From Acidobacteriota bacterium (lineage in GTDB: Bacteria > Acidobacteriota > Terriglobia > UBA7540), in assembly GCA_021786455.1 (NCBI GenBank), contig JAJYNF010000226.1, positions 2,087 through 15,672 on the forward strand: 13,586 nt of DNA, written 5' to 3'. Within the stretch, counting starts at the first letter, position 1, and every line of letters starts with the position of its first letter. The notes beneath the pieces were generated by a model. That model had not been told where the DNA came from, made no database searches, and saw nothing but the letters and a program-made list of their open reading frames with translations. Below are positions 1 to 6,399 of this stretch, piece by piece. The position numbers and the translations under genes were made by a program.

Positions 1-2
1 TC

Positions 3-806
3 GTTGTCGGTGCAGGGCACGGCATCGGGCGCGAAGTGGCACTTCTGGCGGCCAAGCGGGGAGCCCATGTCGTCGCTGTTGACATTGACAGTGAGGCTGC
101 GAAGGCGGTGGCAGCGGAAGTTTCGGACATTGCAGGCAAGGATGCGGCGACATCGGTTGCAGTGGACATCCGCGACCGGAATTCGGTACACGGAGCCCTA
201 CGCAAGGCTATCGAAACCTTCGGAGGGATCGATATCCTCGTCAACACCGCGGCAATCTTCCCTGCTTCTCCTGACGGCAAGATTACGGATGAGCAATGGA
301 AGCTGACCATGGATATCAACGTGACGGGGAATCACCTGCTGGCCTCGGAAGCGGAAGGAATTTATAGTGCCCAGAAGCTGTCCGGCAGTATCGTGCTCAC
401 CAGTTCGGCCAACGCCGTGGTGTCGAAGACCGGCAGCGAGGCTTATGACGTGAGCAAAGCGGCGGTGAGCCACCTGGTGAGGGAACTGGCGATCGCTCTC
501 GCCCCGAGGGTGAGGGTGAACGGCATCAGTCCGGCCACGGTGGTGAAGGGTTCAACCATGTTTCCCCGCGAGCGCGTGTTGGCTTCGCTGGCCAAATACA
601 AAATCGCGCACGGCCCGGACGAGCCGACCGAAGAGTTGCGGAATAAACTGGCCCGCTTTTATGCCCAGCGCACGCTGACTCACGAGCCGATCGATCCGCT
701 CGACTGCGCGGAGGCGATCCTGTTTCTTGCCAGTGAGCGTTCGCGCTGCACGACGGGACATCTGTTCCCGGTGGACGGCGGCTTGACGGAAGCTTTTCTC
801 CGCTAG
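3..806 (+). CDS. rhaEW: Bifunctional rhamnulose-1-phosphate aldolase / short-chain dehydrogenase, C-terminal part (5' cut by window)
   Basis: This is the NAD-dependent dehydrogenase half of the fused enzyme that splits L-rhamnulose 1-phosphate into DHAP and L-lactaldehyde and oxidises the aldehyde to L-lactate in the cytoplasm. The frame is open to the left edge. The visible 267 residues begin in the Rossmann strand with the dinucleotide motif GAGHGIG (residues 3-9), followed by Asp in AVDID, which favours NAD over NADP. The SDR catalytic Ser (TSSAN, about 134) and YDVSK (Tyr148, Lys152) are present. The tail (RTLTHEPIDP, then PVDGGLTEAFLR) is what I know from the fused YuxG/RhaEW family rather than from free-standing SDRs, and a rhamnulokinase gene follows 44 bp downstream. 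The aldolase domain (roughly 400 residues in the family) must lie outside the window. A start at the GTG at 36 would cut off the cofactor loop and is rejected. Family assignment is firm; the fusion is inferred from the tail and the neighbour. Confidence 0.85.
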   Translation, partial: VVGAGHGIGREVALLAAKRGAHVVAVDIDSEAAKAVAAEVSDIAGKDAATSVAVDIRDRNSVHGALRKAIETFGGIDILVNTAAIFPASPDGKITDEQWKLTMDINVTGNHLLASEAEGIYSAQKLSGSIVLTSSANAVVSKTGSEAYDVSKAAVSHLVRELAIALAPRVRVNGISPATVVKGSTMFPRERVLASLAKYKIAHGPDEPTEELRNKLARFYAQRTLTHEPIDPLDCAEAILFLASERSRCTTGHLFPVDGGLTEAFLR

Positions 807-850
807 CTTGGTCCCTCGGAAAGATCGTGCCAAGCCTCGCACGCACTTTC

Positions 851-2293
851 ATGGAAACGTTGCGCTCGATCGCCATAGATTTGGGAGCAGGAAGCTGCCG
901 CGTCACGCTGGCGGAATGGGACGGCCGGGCGGTTCGCGCGCAACAGGTGCATCGTTTTGCCAACCACCCGGGCGAGCGCAACGGCCATCTTTACTGGGAA
1001 CTTGAGCGGCTCGTTCGAGGCGTGGAGGAGGGCCTTCGGCGGGCGTCGGAGATTTCCGCGGGGCCGATTGATTCCGTCGGCGTGGACGGATGGGCGGTGG
1101 ATTATGTTCGGCTCGATGCGGCGGGCAGGCCGCTCGGCGACCCATTTTGCTATCGCGATACGCGCACGGAACAGGCCATGCAGGAGGTTTGGGAGCGCAT
1201 CCCGCGCGAGCGAATCTATGAGCTCACCGGGATTCAGTTTCTCCGCTTCAATACCCTGTACCAGCTTTGGGCCGACCAGCGCGAGGGTTTGCCACCGGGC
1301 GCGCGCTGGTTGAACCTTCCTGAATATTTTTCTTACCGCTTAGCCGGGTCTCGCCATGAAGCGGGCGTCTCCGAATACACTAATGCGACGCACACGCAGC
1401 TTCTCGAAGCAAGGACGCGAGAGTGGTGCGATGAAATTTTTAACAACCTGGGACTTGACCGTGCAGCCGCTCCCCCGATCGTGTTCCCGGGAGCGCGCCT
1501 GGGACCGCTTGGAGGCGAGATTCACTCGCTGCCGCACTTTCAGGCCACGCAAGTGATCGCGCCCGCCTGCCATGACACGGCTTCGGCGATTGCAGGCATT
1601 CCCGCAGAGGGAATTGACTGGGCGTTCTTGAGTTCGGGAACATGGTCGTTACTCGGTACCGTGCTGGAGTCGCCGTGCATTACTTCCGCCGGACTCCGGG
1701 AAAATTTCACCAACGAGGGCGCCGTCGGAGGCCGCATTCGGTTCTTGAAGAACATCAACGGCCTGTGGTTGATTGAAGAATGCCTGCGCGAGTGGCCGTC
1801 GTGGACGCTTCCTGACCTGCTCGCCGAATGCGAGCGCCGGCCGATCTCCGAAAAGACCTTCCACGTGGACGCGCCGGAGTTGATTCTTCCCGGCCGGATG
1901 CCCGCCAAAATCAATTGGGAGCTCGTCCAAGCTGGCCACGCGCCGATTCCCGAAGAGGCCGCCCATGCCCCCGAGTTGGCCAACGTCATCTTCGCCAGCT
2001 TGGCGGCGCGTTATGCGGAGGTGCTGCGCGCGCTCGAGGCCGTCACGGGCCGGCAATTCAAACGGCTTTACGTCGTTGGCGGGGGCAGTCAAAATACGCT
2101 GCTCAATCGCCTGATCGCCGAGCGGACGGGAAAAGATTTGCGGCGCACGGCGGTCGAAAGTTCTACGGTCGGCAACCTAGCGGTCCAATTTGCGGCCCTC
2201 GAAAGCGGCGCCGAAAACGTAGCCCCGGAGGCTGTGACGCGCTGGGCTTCCCGCTGCCTCACAGAGACGCTCGCCGCCAGCAACTCATTTTGA
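851..2293 (+). CDS. rhaB: Rhamnulokinase (FGGY carbohydrate kinase)
   Basis: The enzyme phosphorylates L-rhamnulose with ATP to L-rhamnulose 1-phosphate, the substrate of the aldolase encoded just upstream. From ATG 851 it has 480 residues, close to the 489 of E. coli RhaB. FGGY_N begins with the phosphate-binding IDLGAGSCRV near residue 10, then GVDGWAVDYVRLD, CYRDTRT, FLRFNTLYQL and EYTNATHTQLL. The CHDTASAI motif holds the likely catalytic Asp. FGGY_C shows SSGTWSLLG, KNINGLWLIEECLREW and the nucleotide-site YVVGGGSQN, then ESSTVGNLAVQF near the end. I prefer ATG 851 over the in-frame GTG at 827 because family members start only a few residues before the IDLG strand; neither has a strong ribosome site. 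It is co-directional with the upstream gene (gap 44 bp), so co-transcription is likely. The gene is intact and ends in TGA. Xylulokinase and glycerol kinase fit the motifs less well. Confidence 0.93.
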   Translation: METLRSIAIDLGAGSCRVTLAEWDGRAVRAQQVHRFANHPGERNGHLYWELERLVRGVEEGLRRASEISAGPIDSVGVDGWAVDYVRLDAAGRPLGDPFCYRDTRTEQAMQEVWERIPRERIYELTGIQFLRFNTLYQLWADQREGLPPGARWLNLPEYFSYRLAGSRHEAGVSEYTNATHTQLLEARTREWCDEIFNNLGLDRAAAPPIVFPGARLGPLGGEIHSLPHFQATQVIAPACHDTASAIAGIPAEGIDWAFLSSGTWSLLGTVLESPCITSAGLRENFTNEGAVGGRIRFLKNINGLWLIEECLREWPSWTLPDLLAECERRPISEKTFHVDAPELILPGRMPAKINWELVQAGHAPIPEEAAHAPELANVIFASLAARYAEVLRALEAVTGRQFKRLYVVGGGSQNTLLNRLIAERTGKDLRRTAVESSTVGNLAVQFAALESGAENVAPEAVTRWASRCLTETLAASNSF

Positions 2294-2527
2294 AGCTTGG
2301 CGGGTTCGACAAGTAAAATGCCGGGACCGTCAATGGGGCCAACTGTACCGGCAGGGCCTGCCAAGGAAGCGGCGCGTAGGACCTGAACACGAAATCCCAG
2401 GTGCAAACGGGGAGCTACATGAGTTGGTTTATTGACGAAGAGCTGAACTGCATCCGCCAGGGCTGCTGGCATCCCCGCCCAGAGCGCGCTGACGTTCTGC
2501 GGCCGGCAGAGCGTTGGAACGGTTGTG
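2294..2527. other. Non-coding stretch downstream of rhaB
   Basis: I see no supported gene here. Short open frames on both strands have no recognisable domain or ribosome site. A five-base hairpin (GGCAG-GGC-CTGCC, 2350-2362) lies 57 bp after the rhaB stop but has no following T tract. The region may be the outer end of the transposon whose transposase remnant starts at 2528, but I could not find a convincing terminal inverted repeat. Confidence 0.4.
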
Positions 2528-2798
2528 TCAAGCATTTGTCAGTTGAGGCGTGCGAGAATACAAGGCTTCGAACCAATCTTTTCCTCTCCGTGCGATCCAG
2601 AGGCGGAGCTTAAGCAGGCGATGAGCGCCGCGCCGGGTCCAGCGCATTCCCCAACGATTGAACCTTCGACCGATCACCGTCTCGATGTTTTTCTCCATCG
2701 CTCCCGTGCCGTGCTTCAGCACAGGGTAGGCGAGGGGAGAAACCCGGGGACGCAGACGATCCACGGCCGTGATCGCTGCGGCGTGGAAGCAGTCGCAA
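2528..2798 (-). pseudogene. DDE transposase remnant, C-terminal ~90 codons (ISLre2/UPF0236-like, family tentative)
   Basis: The minus-strand frame reads through FHAAAITAVDRLRPR, then HGTGAMEKNIETVIGRRF, then WGMRWTRRGAHRLLKLRL, and stops at TGA 2530-2528. The pattern G-x-G-x-(M/I)-E, followed by a basic helix and MxWxxxGAxxLLKLR, is what I know from the last part of DDE transposases of the ISLre2/UPF0236 type; the Glu in GAMEKN would be the third catalytic acid. Everything upstream (several hundred residues with both Asp) is missing, because the frame runs back into a murB start in another phase. It cannot encode an active enzyme. Terminal repeats and target duplication are not visible. That it is the end of a transposase is likely; the exact IS family is uncertain. 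Confidence 0.6.
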
Positions 2799-2871
2799 AA
2801 TAACGAGCCGGGCCGCCAATCTTGAAAGTCGTGTAAGGCTTGAGCGGAACGTTTTCCTCAATTGCGGTCAT
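2799..2871 (-). pseudogene. murB: murB fragment, N-terminal ~25 codons
   Basis: From ATG 2871-2869 on the minus strand the first residues read MTAIEENVPLKPYTTFKIGG and continue PARYFATA. This is the very characteristic N-terminus of UDP-N-acetylenolpyruvoylglucosamine reductase (peptidoglycan precursor synthesis, FAD enzyme), where the TTFKIGGPA segment opens the FAD domain. Immediately after RYF the similarity ends. The frame meets a stop at about 2716 without the FAD-binding GxGSN loop, while a transposase C-terminus occupies a neighbouring frame from about 2798 down. The remaining ~270 codons are absent from the window. Either an insertion followed by deletion or an illegitimate recombination made this junction. 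A functional murB must exist elsewhere in the genome if this is a pseudogene. Confidence 0.7.
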
Positions 2872-3049
2872 CGGCTCACAGTATTTCACACTTTGCCGGT
2901 TGGCCGCGAGCGTTGGGCGCGCGCCGCGCGATATAAGAGCGGACCGTGCGGGAAACAAATGCGGGTTAGAGGCCGAGCACGGGCTGCTCACTGGAGCGCT
3001 GCTCTATGAGCGGCGGCATGTGGCGGGCTGAAGCCCGCCGCTACAAGCC
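2872..3049. other. Intergenic stretch upstream of the murB fragment
   Basis: The murB reading frame stays open upstream to about 2991 but carries no family similarity before the ATG at 2871, so this is taken as old leader and promoter DNA. I see no convincing promoter hexamers. The palindrome at 3020-3041 is listed separately. Confidence 0.35.
3020..3041. repeat. Palindromic intergenic element, GGCGGGCT-GA-AGCCCGCC
   Basis: Arms GGCGGGCT (3022-3029) and AGCCCGCC (3032-3039) are perfect complements around GA; a G-T wobble and a further G-C pair extend the stem to 3020-3041. It lies 9 bp beyond the stop of the minus-strand gene ending at 3050. On that strand no T run follows, so a classical intrinsic terminator is not supported. 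The wider string resembles the 'GCGGCGGGCTTCAGCCCGCCGC' class of dispersed elements I know from acidobacterial and related genomes. It may act as an mRNA 3'-end stabiliser or simply be a mobile REP-like unit. Confidence 0.55.
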
Positions 3050-4744
3050 TCATTCCCGCCGCCGCGCAATGCCGGTGACACCTGCCAAGAACAGCGCCAC
3101 CAGCACCCAGCCGGCAACAATCTGGAACCACCGGAACCAGCGTAAGAACGCCGGAAACGGCCGTCCGGTCGGCGGGCTCGGATCAGGCGCCCAGTAGCGG
3201 CTTTGACCCAGTCTCAGCACCTGGATGGTGTTCTCAACCGAATAAGCCAGCGAGTTGAATGCCGGATAGCCGTCCGGCCTGCGCCCGTGCGACTTGAAGA
3301 AGAGATAAGCCGTTTGCCCGGCCGCGCTCGAAGCCACGGGCGTCATCGCCCCGCGAAAATAGCCGAGGTGGAACAAGGAAAAGCCCAGCGCCACCAGGAA
3401 AGCGAGCGCCTCCCAAACGCGCAGGGGATAAACGCCGTAGCCAATGGTAATCCGCAGGATGCACGCCTTCGCGCGGAGCCACCAGCTTAGGAATCGGGCG
3501 CGGGCGGCCACCCGTCCGTCTCTCTGGCCTTCCTGGATCGCCAACTCCGCTTCGCGCTGCCACGCCCGCCGCTCCATTTCGTAGAGGACGCGATCCGCGC
3601 CTCGCTCATCGCCGGTCTCTCGCAGCACCTTGGCGAGTTGGCGGTAGGGCTGCGTGCTGAACTCGTCTAAGCGATCGAGCCATTCGAGCCGCTTTTTGGC
3701 GTCCTTCGGGGTCTTCCGTCCCGAGAAGCGCTGATACACAAATCCGTCGAGCGCGAGATTGCCCGCTTTCGGCCAGCTTGCCTCGTCGTCCACAATTGCG
3801 CCGACTGAAGCGTTAATGAGGTTGAGCTTCGCATTTTGGGGGTTGGCGATCTGCCGCCACAAGAGGCCTCCCTTGATAACCGCTGTTTCCGCGCTCAACG
3901 CGCTGAACGCGCCGCCATCGCATTGGAGGTTGCCGCCGATTTGCGCGCGAAGGAGCAGCACCTCGCCCTCCGCCGTGAAGCCCTGGCGGAGAAAAACGCT
4001 GCCCTTGACCTTCGCCCCGTCGGCGTCAAGCGCCTTGCCGCCCGCGTTCTTGAACGCGCCGCCGCTGCATTCGAGGTTGCCGCCGATTTGCGCGCCAAGG
4101 AGCCGTACCTCGCCCTCCGCCGTGAAGTCCTGGCGGAGAAAAACGCTGACCTTGACCTCCGCCCCGTCGGCGTTAAGCGCCTTGCCCCTCGCGTTCTTGA
4201 ACGCGCCGCCGCTGCATTCGAGGTTGCCGCCGATTTGCGCGCCAAGGAGCTGCACCTCGCCCTCCGCCGTAAAGCCCTGGCGGAGAAAAACGCTGCCCTT
4301 CACATTCACGCCGTCGGCAAATATTGACTTCGTCCGACTGCCGTTAAGATAGAGGGCGGGAATCTGAGTCGAGCGGAGCTGGGCGGGCTCGAGGAGGCGG
4401 CAGCGAAAGAGGCCAAGCGGAAACGGCACGCTGCCGAAGGAAAGGTTCAATGCCCCCGTTATCTTTGCCCCGAGGACCTGCAATCCTGCCGGGTCAACGC
4501 GGCTCGAAGCCTCGCGGTCAAGGCAAAGCCAGCGCAGGAGCTCGGCGCGAATCTCGCGCTCCACGCCCCACCCGTCGGACTTCGCGGGGTCATTTGATGC
4601 GTCATTAAAATTGTTGCTCGGTCCGCACACGGCCTGTCCGCCATTCGCCGCCGCGCGCAGTAGTCTCAGCTCAGCTTCGCTCAGGCCGCTGAATTCCGCC
4701 TGCGCCAGGCTGACGAGCTCATCGGCCTTGGAAGGTTTGTTCAT
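3050..4744 (-). CDS. Membrane-anchored beta-helix-like repeat protein of unknown function
   Basis: I do not know the function. The 564-residue product has three parts (residue numbers from ATG 4744). Residues about 1-90 are a soluble, acidic N-terminus. About 90-335 consist of short strand-turn units of the LLGAQIGGNLECSGGAF type, as in proteins often labelled 'membrane-associated oxidoreductase' without proof; I read them as a right-handed beta-helix. After a charged, probably helical linker (350-415) come two hydrophobic segments, about 445-463 and 540-559, enclosing SLAYSVENTIQVLRLGQSRYW, a loop I recall from the same family and reminiscent of a pore or re-entrant loop. The start is placed at ATG 4744, eight bases after GGGAGG; the overlapping GTG at 4747 is an alternative. 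It has no signal peptide. The gene stands alone, 206 bp from the carrier gene upstream. Three units in the middle are nearly identical at DNA level. No catalytic site is apparent. Confidence 0.8.
   Translation of the reverse strand: MNKPSKADELVSLAQAEFSGLSEAELRLLRAAANGGQAVCGPSNNFNDASNDPAKSDGWGVEREIRAELLRWLCLDREASSRVDPAGLQVLGAKITGALNLSFGSVPFPLGLFRCRLLEPAQLRSTQIPALYLNGSRTKSIFADGVNVKGSVFLRQGFTAEGEVQLLGAQIGGNLECSGGAFKNARGKALNADGAEVKVSVFLRQDFTAEGEVRLLGAQIGGNLECSGGAFKNAGGKALDADGAKVKGSVFLRQGFTAEGEVLLLRAQIGGNLQCDGGAFSALSAETAVIKGGLLWRQIANPQNAKLNLINASVGAIVDDEASWPKAGNLALDGFVYQRFSGRKTPKDAKKRLEWLDRLDEFSTQPYRQLAKVLRETGDERGADRVLYEMERRAWQREAELAIQEGQRDGRVAARARFLSWWLRAKACILRITIGYGVYPLRVWEALAFLVALGFSLFHLGYFRGAMTPVASSAAGQTAYLFFKSHGRRPDGYPAFNSLAYSVENTIQVLRLGQSRYWAPDPSPPTGRPFPAFLRWFRWFQIVAGWVLVALFLAGVTGIARRRE
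3909..4320 (-). repeat. 147-bp tandem repeat inside the beta-helix-like gene (about 2.8 copies)
   Basis: Plus-strand units beginning with CCTCGCCCTCCGCCGT start at 3961, 4108 and 4255, giving an exact period of 147 bp (49 codons). The flanking part-unit on the left (3909-3960) is more diverged and the right one fades after about 4320. Copies differ by only scattered bases, mostly in what becomes the GAEVKVSVFLRQDFTAE segment. The period is a multiple of three, so copy-number change would lengthen or shorten the beta-helix without breaking the frame. Confidence 0.9.
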
Positions 4745-4835
4745 CACTTGCCCCTCCCGCTTGAAGAGTTATAGCACAACCGCGCGGCGGACGGCTGCCG
4801 CCGGGTGACGCGGTGGGCCAGCGGCGAAGGCAGGT

Positions 4836-4853
4836 GCCCACCTAAAGGTGGGC
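4836..4853. repeat. Perfect 8-bp-arm hairpin GCCCACCT-AA-AGGTGGGC
   Basis: It lies in the 206-bp gap between the first carrier gene (ends at 4951) and the beta-helix-like gene (starts at 4744), about 100 bp past the carrier stop. The arms are perfectly complementary with a two-base centre, so the element is close to a plain palindrome. No T run follows on either strand. It could be a dispersed palindromic unit, a factor-dependent 3'-end structure, or an operator for the downstream gene; the sequence does not decide. Confidence 0.45.
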
Positions 4854-4950
4854 GCTGCGACCGGCGCGCGAGTTTTTCTGTCCCCGAAGGCCCAAGGCAC
4901 AAAACCGCTGCCGTGGCTACCGGTCGGTGAGCCGCCACAGCGAAATGCAT

Positions 4951-6246
4951 CTATGAATGCGGCGATGACGACGTTGCGGCTACCGGCGGCGAGAGGCGGC
5001 CGACGATGAACCAATAGGAAAACAGGCCGCTGAGCAAAATCGCAGGGCCAAGAATGAAGGCGGGCAAAAACGACCCTGACCACTTAATCAGAAAGCCGGT
5101 GACGAGCGGGGCGAGGATGCCGCCGATGTTGCCGGCGAAATTTTCAAAGCCGGTCCACAATCCGACTTCGCCGGGCGGCGCGCAGCTCTGCAAGATAACG
5201 AGCAAGTTGGCGGTCGAAAGGCCGACGAAGCCCGCGCCGACGATGAGCGCCAAGGCTTCGTGAGCGGTGCGGACGCGAGCGGCGGGAATGATGAGCAAGC
5301 CAAAAAGGAATCCGACGGTGACAATCCCTTTGCGCGTGCGAGTTTCATCCCAGCCGCGATGGATGAGCCGATCGGCGATCCATCCGCCCAGAGGCTCCGA
5401 GACGCCGAAGACGGCGTAAGGCAGCGCGGCGTAAAGTCCGGCCTTGACGATGCTCAAATGGCGCTCGACGTAGAGATAGTCAGGCAGCCAAGTCACCATG
5501 AGATACCAGAAGTAGTCGAAGCAAAAGAAGCCGAGACAAATTCCCAGGAGATTGCGATTAAACCGCAAATGGCGGCGTCCGCCGAGACGAGGGAGCGACG
5601 CGCGAGCGGCTCGGGCGCGCTCGCGGACGGCGCGGGCAGGAAAGACCGCAAACCACGGAATGAGCCAGACGAGCGCCGGAACGCCCACGGCGACAAAAGC
5701 CCAGCGCCATCCAAAGCGGGCGAGCAGAAGCGGCATCACCAACCCGCCAGCGGCGATGCCGATGCGCGTGCCGAAATCGAAGAAACCGGAAGGCGCGCCG
5801 CGCTCATTGCGGTTGTATAAGAGGCTAACGATCTTGGTCCCGCCCGGAAGATAAATGGATTCGCCGATGCCGAGAACCATGCGCAGGGCGATCAGCACGG
5901 CGAGGCTCGCGGCAAGACCCGTCAGGCCCTGCGCCAGCGACCAGAGCGCGAAGGTGGCGGCATAAATCCAGAGCAAGTCGAGCCGGTCAGCGAAGGCGCC
6001 GATCGGTAGCTGCATCAGCGTGTAAGACCAGAAAAATGACGAAAGCAGGAGGCCCTCGCTGGCCGGGCCCAAATGGAAATCGCGCGAGATGAGCGGCAAA
6101 GCAAAAGAAATGGTGGCGCGGTCGAAATAGTTGATGATCGAGGCGATGAACAAAAGCGAGACCACCGCCCAGCGACGGGCGTTCGTGACCGCGATGGAGT
6201 GGTCGGCGGACGGGGTCAACGGGCTGGCACTGGCGGCGGAATCCAA
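4951..6246 (-). CDS. MFS transporter, ACS (anion:cation symporter) type, probable sugar-acid carrier
   Basis: This is an integral inner-membrane carrier of 12 predicted helices, probably a proton symporter for a hexonate or uronate-like anion. The first helix holds the ACS signature INYFDRATISFALP; the loop between helices 2 and 3 has the MFS motif GAFADRLDLLW. Later come FGWRWAFVAVGVPALVW and the C-terminal half with WTGFENFAGNIGGILAPLVTG. I place the start at TTG 6246 (431 residues), because GGAGGG sits six bases before it. The longest frame starts at TTG 6303 and would add 19 residues with no family character. The gene follows the other carrier gene by 153 bp and is probably the distal member of the same unit. 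Exact substrate cannot be told from sequence; glucarate/galactonate/hexuronate carriers are the nearest relatives in motif content. Confidence 0.85.
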   Translation of the reverse strand: MDSAASASPLTPSADHSIAVTNARRWAVVSLLFIASIINYFDRATISFALPLISRDFHLGPASEGLLLSSFFWSYTLMQLPIGAFADRLDLLWIYAATFALWSLAQGLTGLAASLAVLIALRMVLGIGESIYLPGGTKIVSLLYNRNERGAPSGFFDFGTRIGIAAGGLVMPLLLARFGWRWAFVAVGVPALVWLIPWFAVFPARAVRERARAARASLPRLGGRRHLRFNRNLLGICLGFFCFDYFWYLMVTWLPDYLYVERHLSIVKAGLYAALPYAVFGVSEPLGGWIADRLIHRGWDETRTRKGIVTVGFLFGLLIIPAARVRTAHEALALIVGAGFVGLSTANLLVILQSCAPPGEVGLWTGFENFAGNIGGILAPLVTGFLIKWSGSFLPAFILGPAILLSGLFSYWFIVGRLSPPVAATSSSPHS

Positions 6247-6252
6247 AGCGTT

Positions 6253-6258
6253 CCCTCC
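6253..6258 (-). promoter_or_regulatory. Ribosome binding site deciding a TTG start
   Basis: The minus strand reads GGAGGG-AACGCT-TTG, a near-perfect Shine-Dalgarno with a six-base spacer before TTG 6246-6244. No ATG exists in frame before the first membrane helix. A competing AAGAGG lies only two bases before the TTG at 6303, too close to be effective. Confidence 0.6.
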
Positions 6259-6356
6259 AACAAACGGCTGGCGGAAGGATACATGAAACTCCGAAGAGTT
6301 CAAAACCTCTTGTTCCGCGGGCGGCGCGGCGCAGGAGGGATTCGGCCCGCAGTAGC

Positions 6357-6384
6357 CTCACGCCAAGGCGCAGAGGCGCAAAGG
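6357..6384 (+). repeat. Intergenic repeat, CGCCAAGGCGCAGAGGCGCAAAGG type
   Basis: The 153-bp gap between the two carrier genes holds a short G-A-rich string of stepwise units (CCAAGGCGC, AGAGGCGC, AAAGG). It shares 11 identical bases, CGCCAAGGCGC, and the following AGG with a copy on the other strand at 9956-9974, also between genes. Such strings are dispersed in many environmental genomes. Its role is unknown. Confidence 0.5.
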
Positions 6385-6399
6385 ATGGGACCCGCGAGC

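Noticed and set aside
526..981. Minus-strand open frames across the SDR/rhaB junction
   Set aside because: They are antisense to two well-supported genes and have arginine/proline/serine-rich shadow composition.
2350..2362. Hairpin GGCAG-GGC-CTGCC as a rhaB terminator
   Set aside because: The stem is only five base pairs and no T tract follows.
2401..2613. Plus-strand 70-residue open frame after rhaB
   Set aside because: It has no recognised family or ribosome site and overlaps the antisense transposase remnant.
3909..4320. Possible CRISPR-like or satellite array
   Set aside because: The units are contiguous, 147 bp, in frame and coding; there are no spacers and no cas genes.
3836..4327. 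Plus-strand open frames of 163 and 197 residues across the repeat region
   Set aside because: They mirror the 147-bp repeat of the real minus-strand gene; their repetitive alanine/arginine-rich translations have no family character and no ribosome site.
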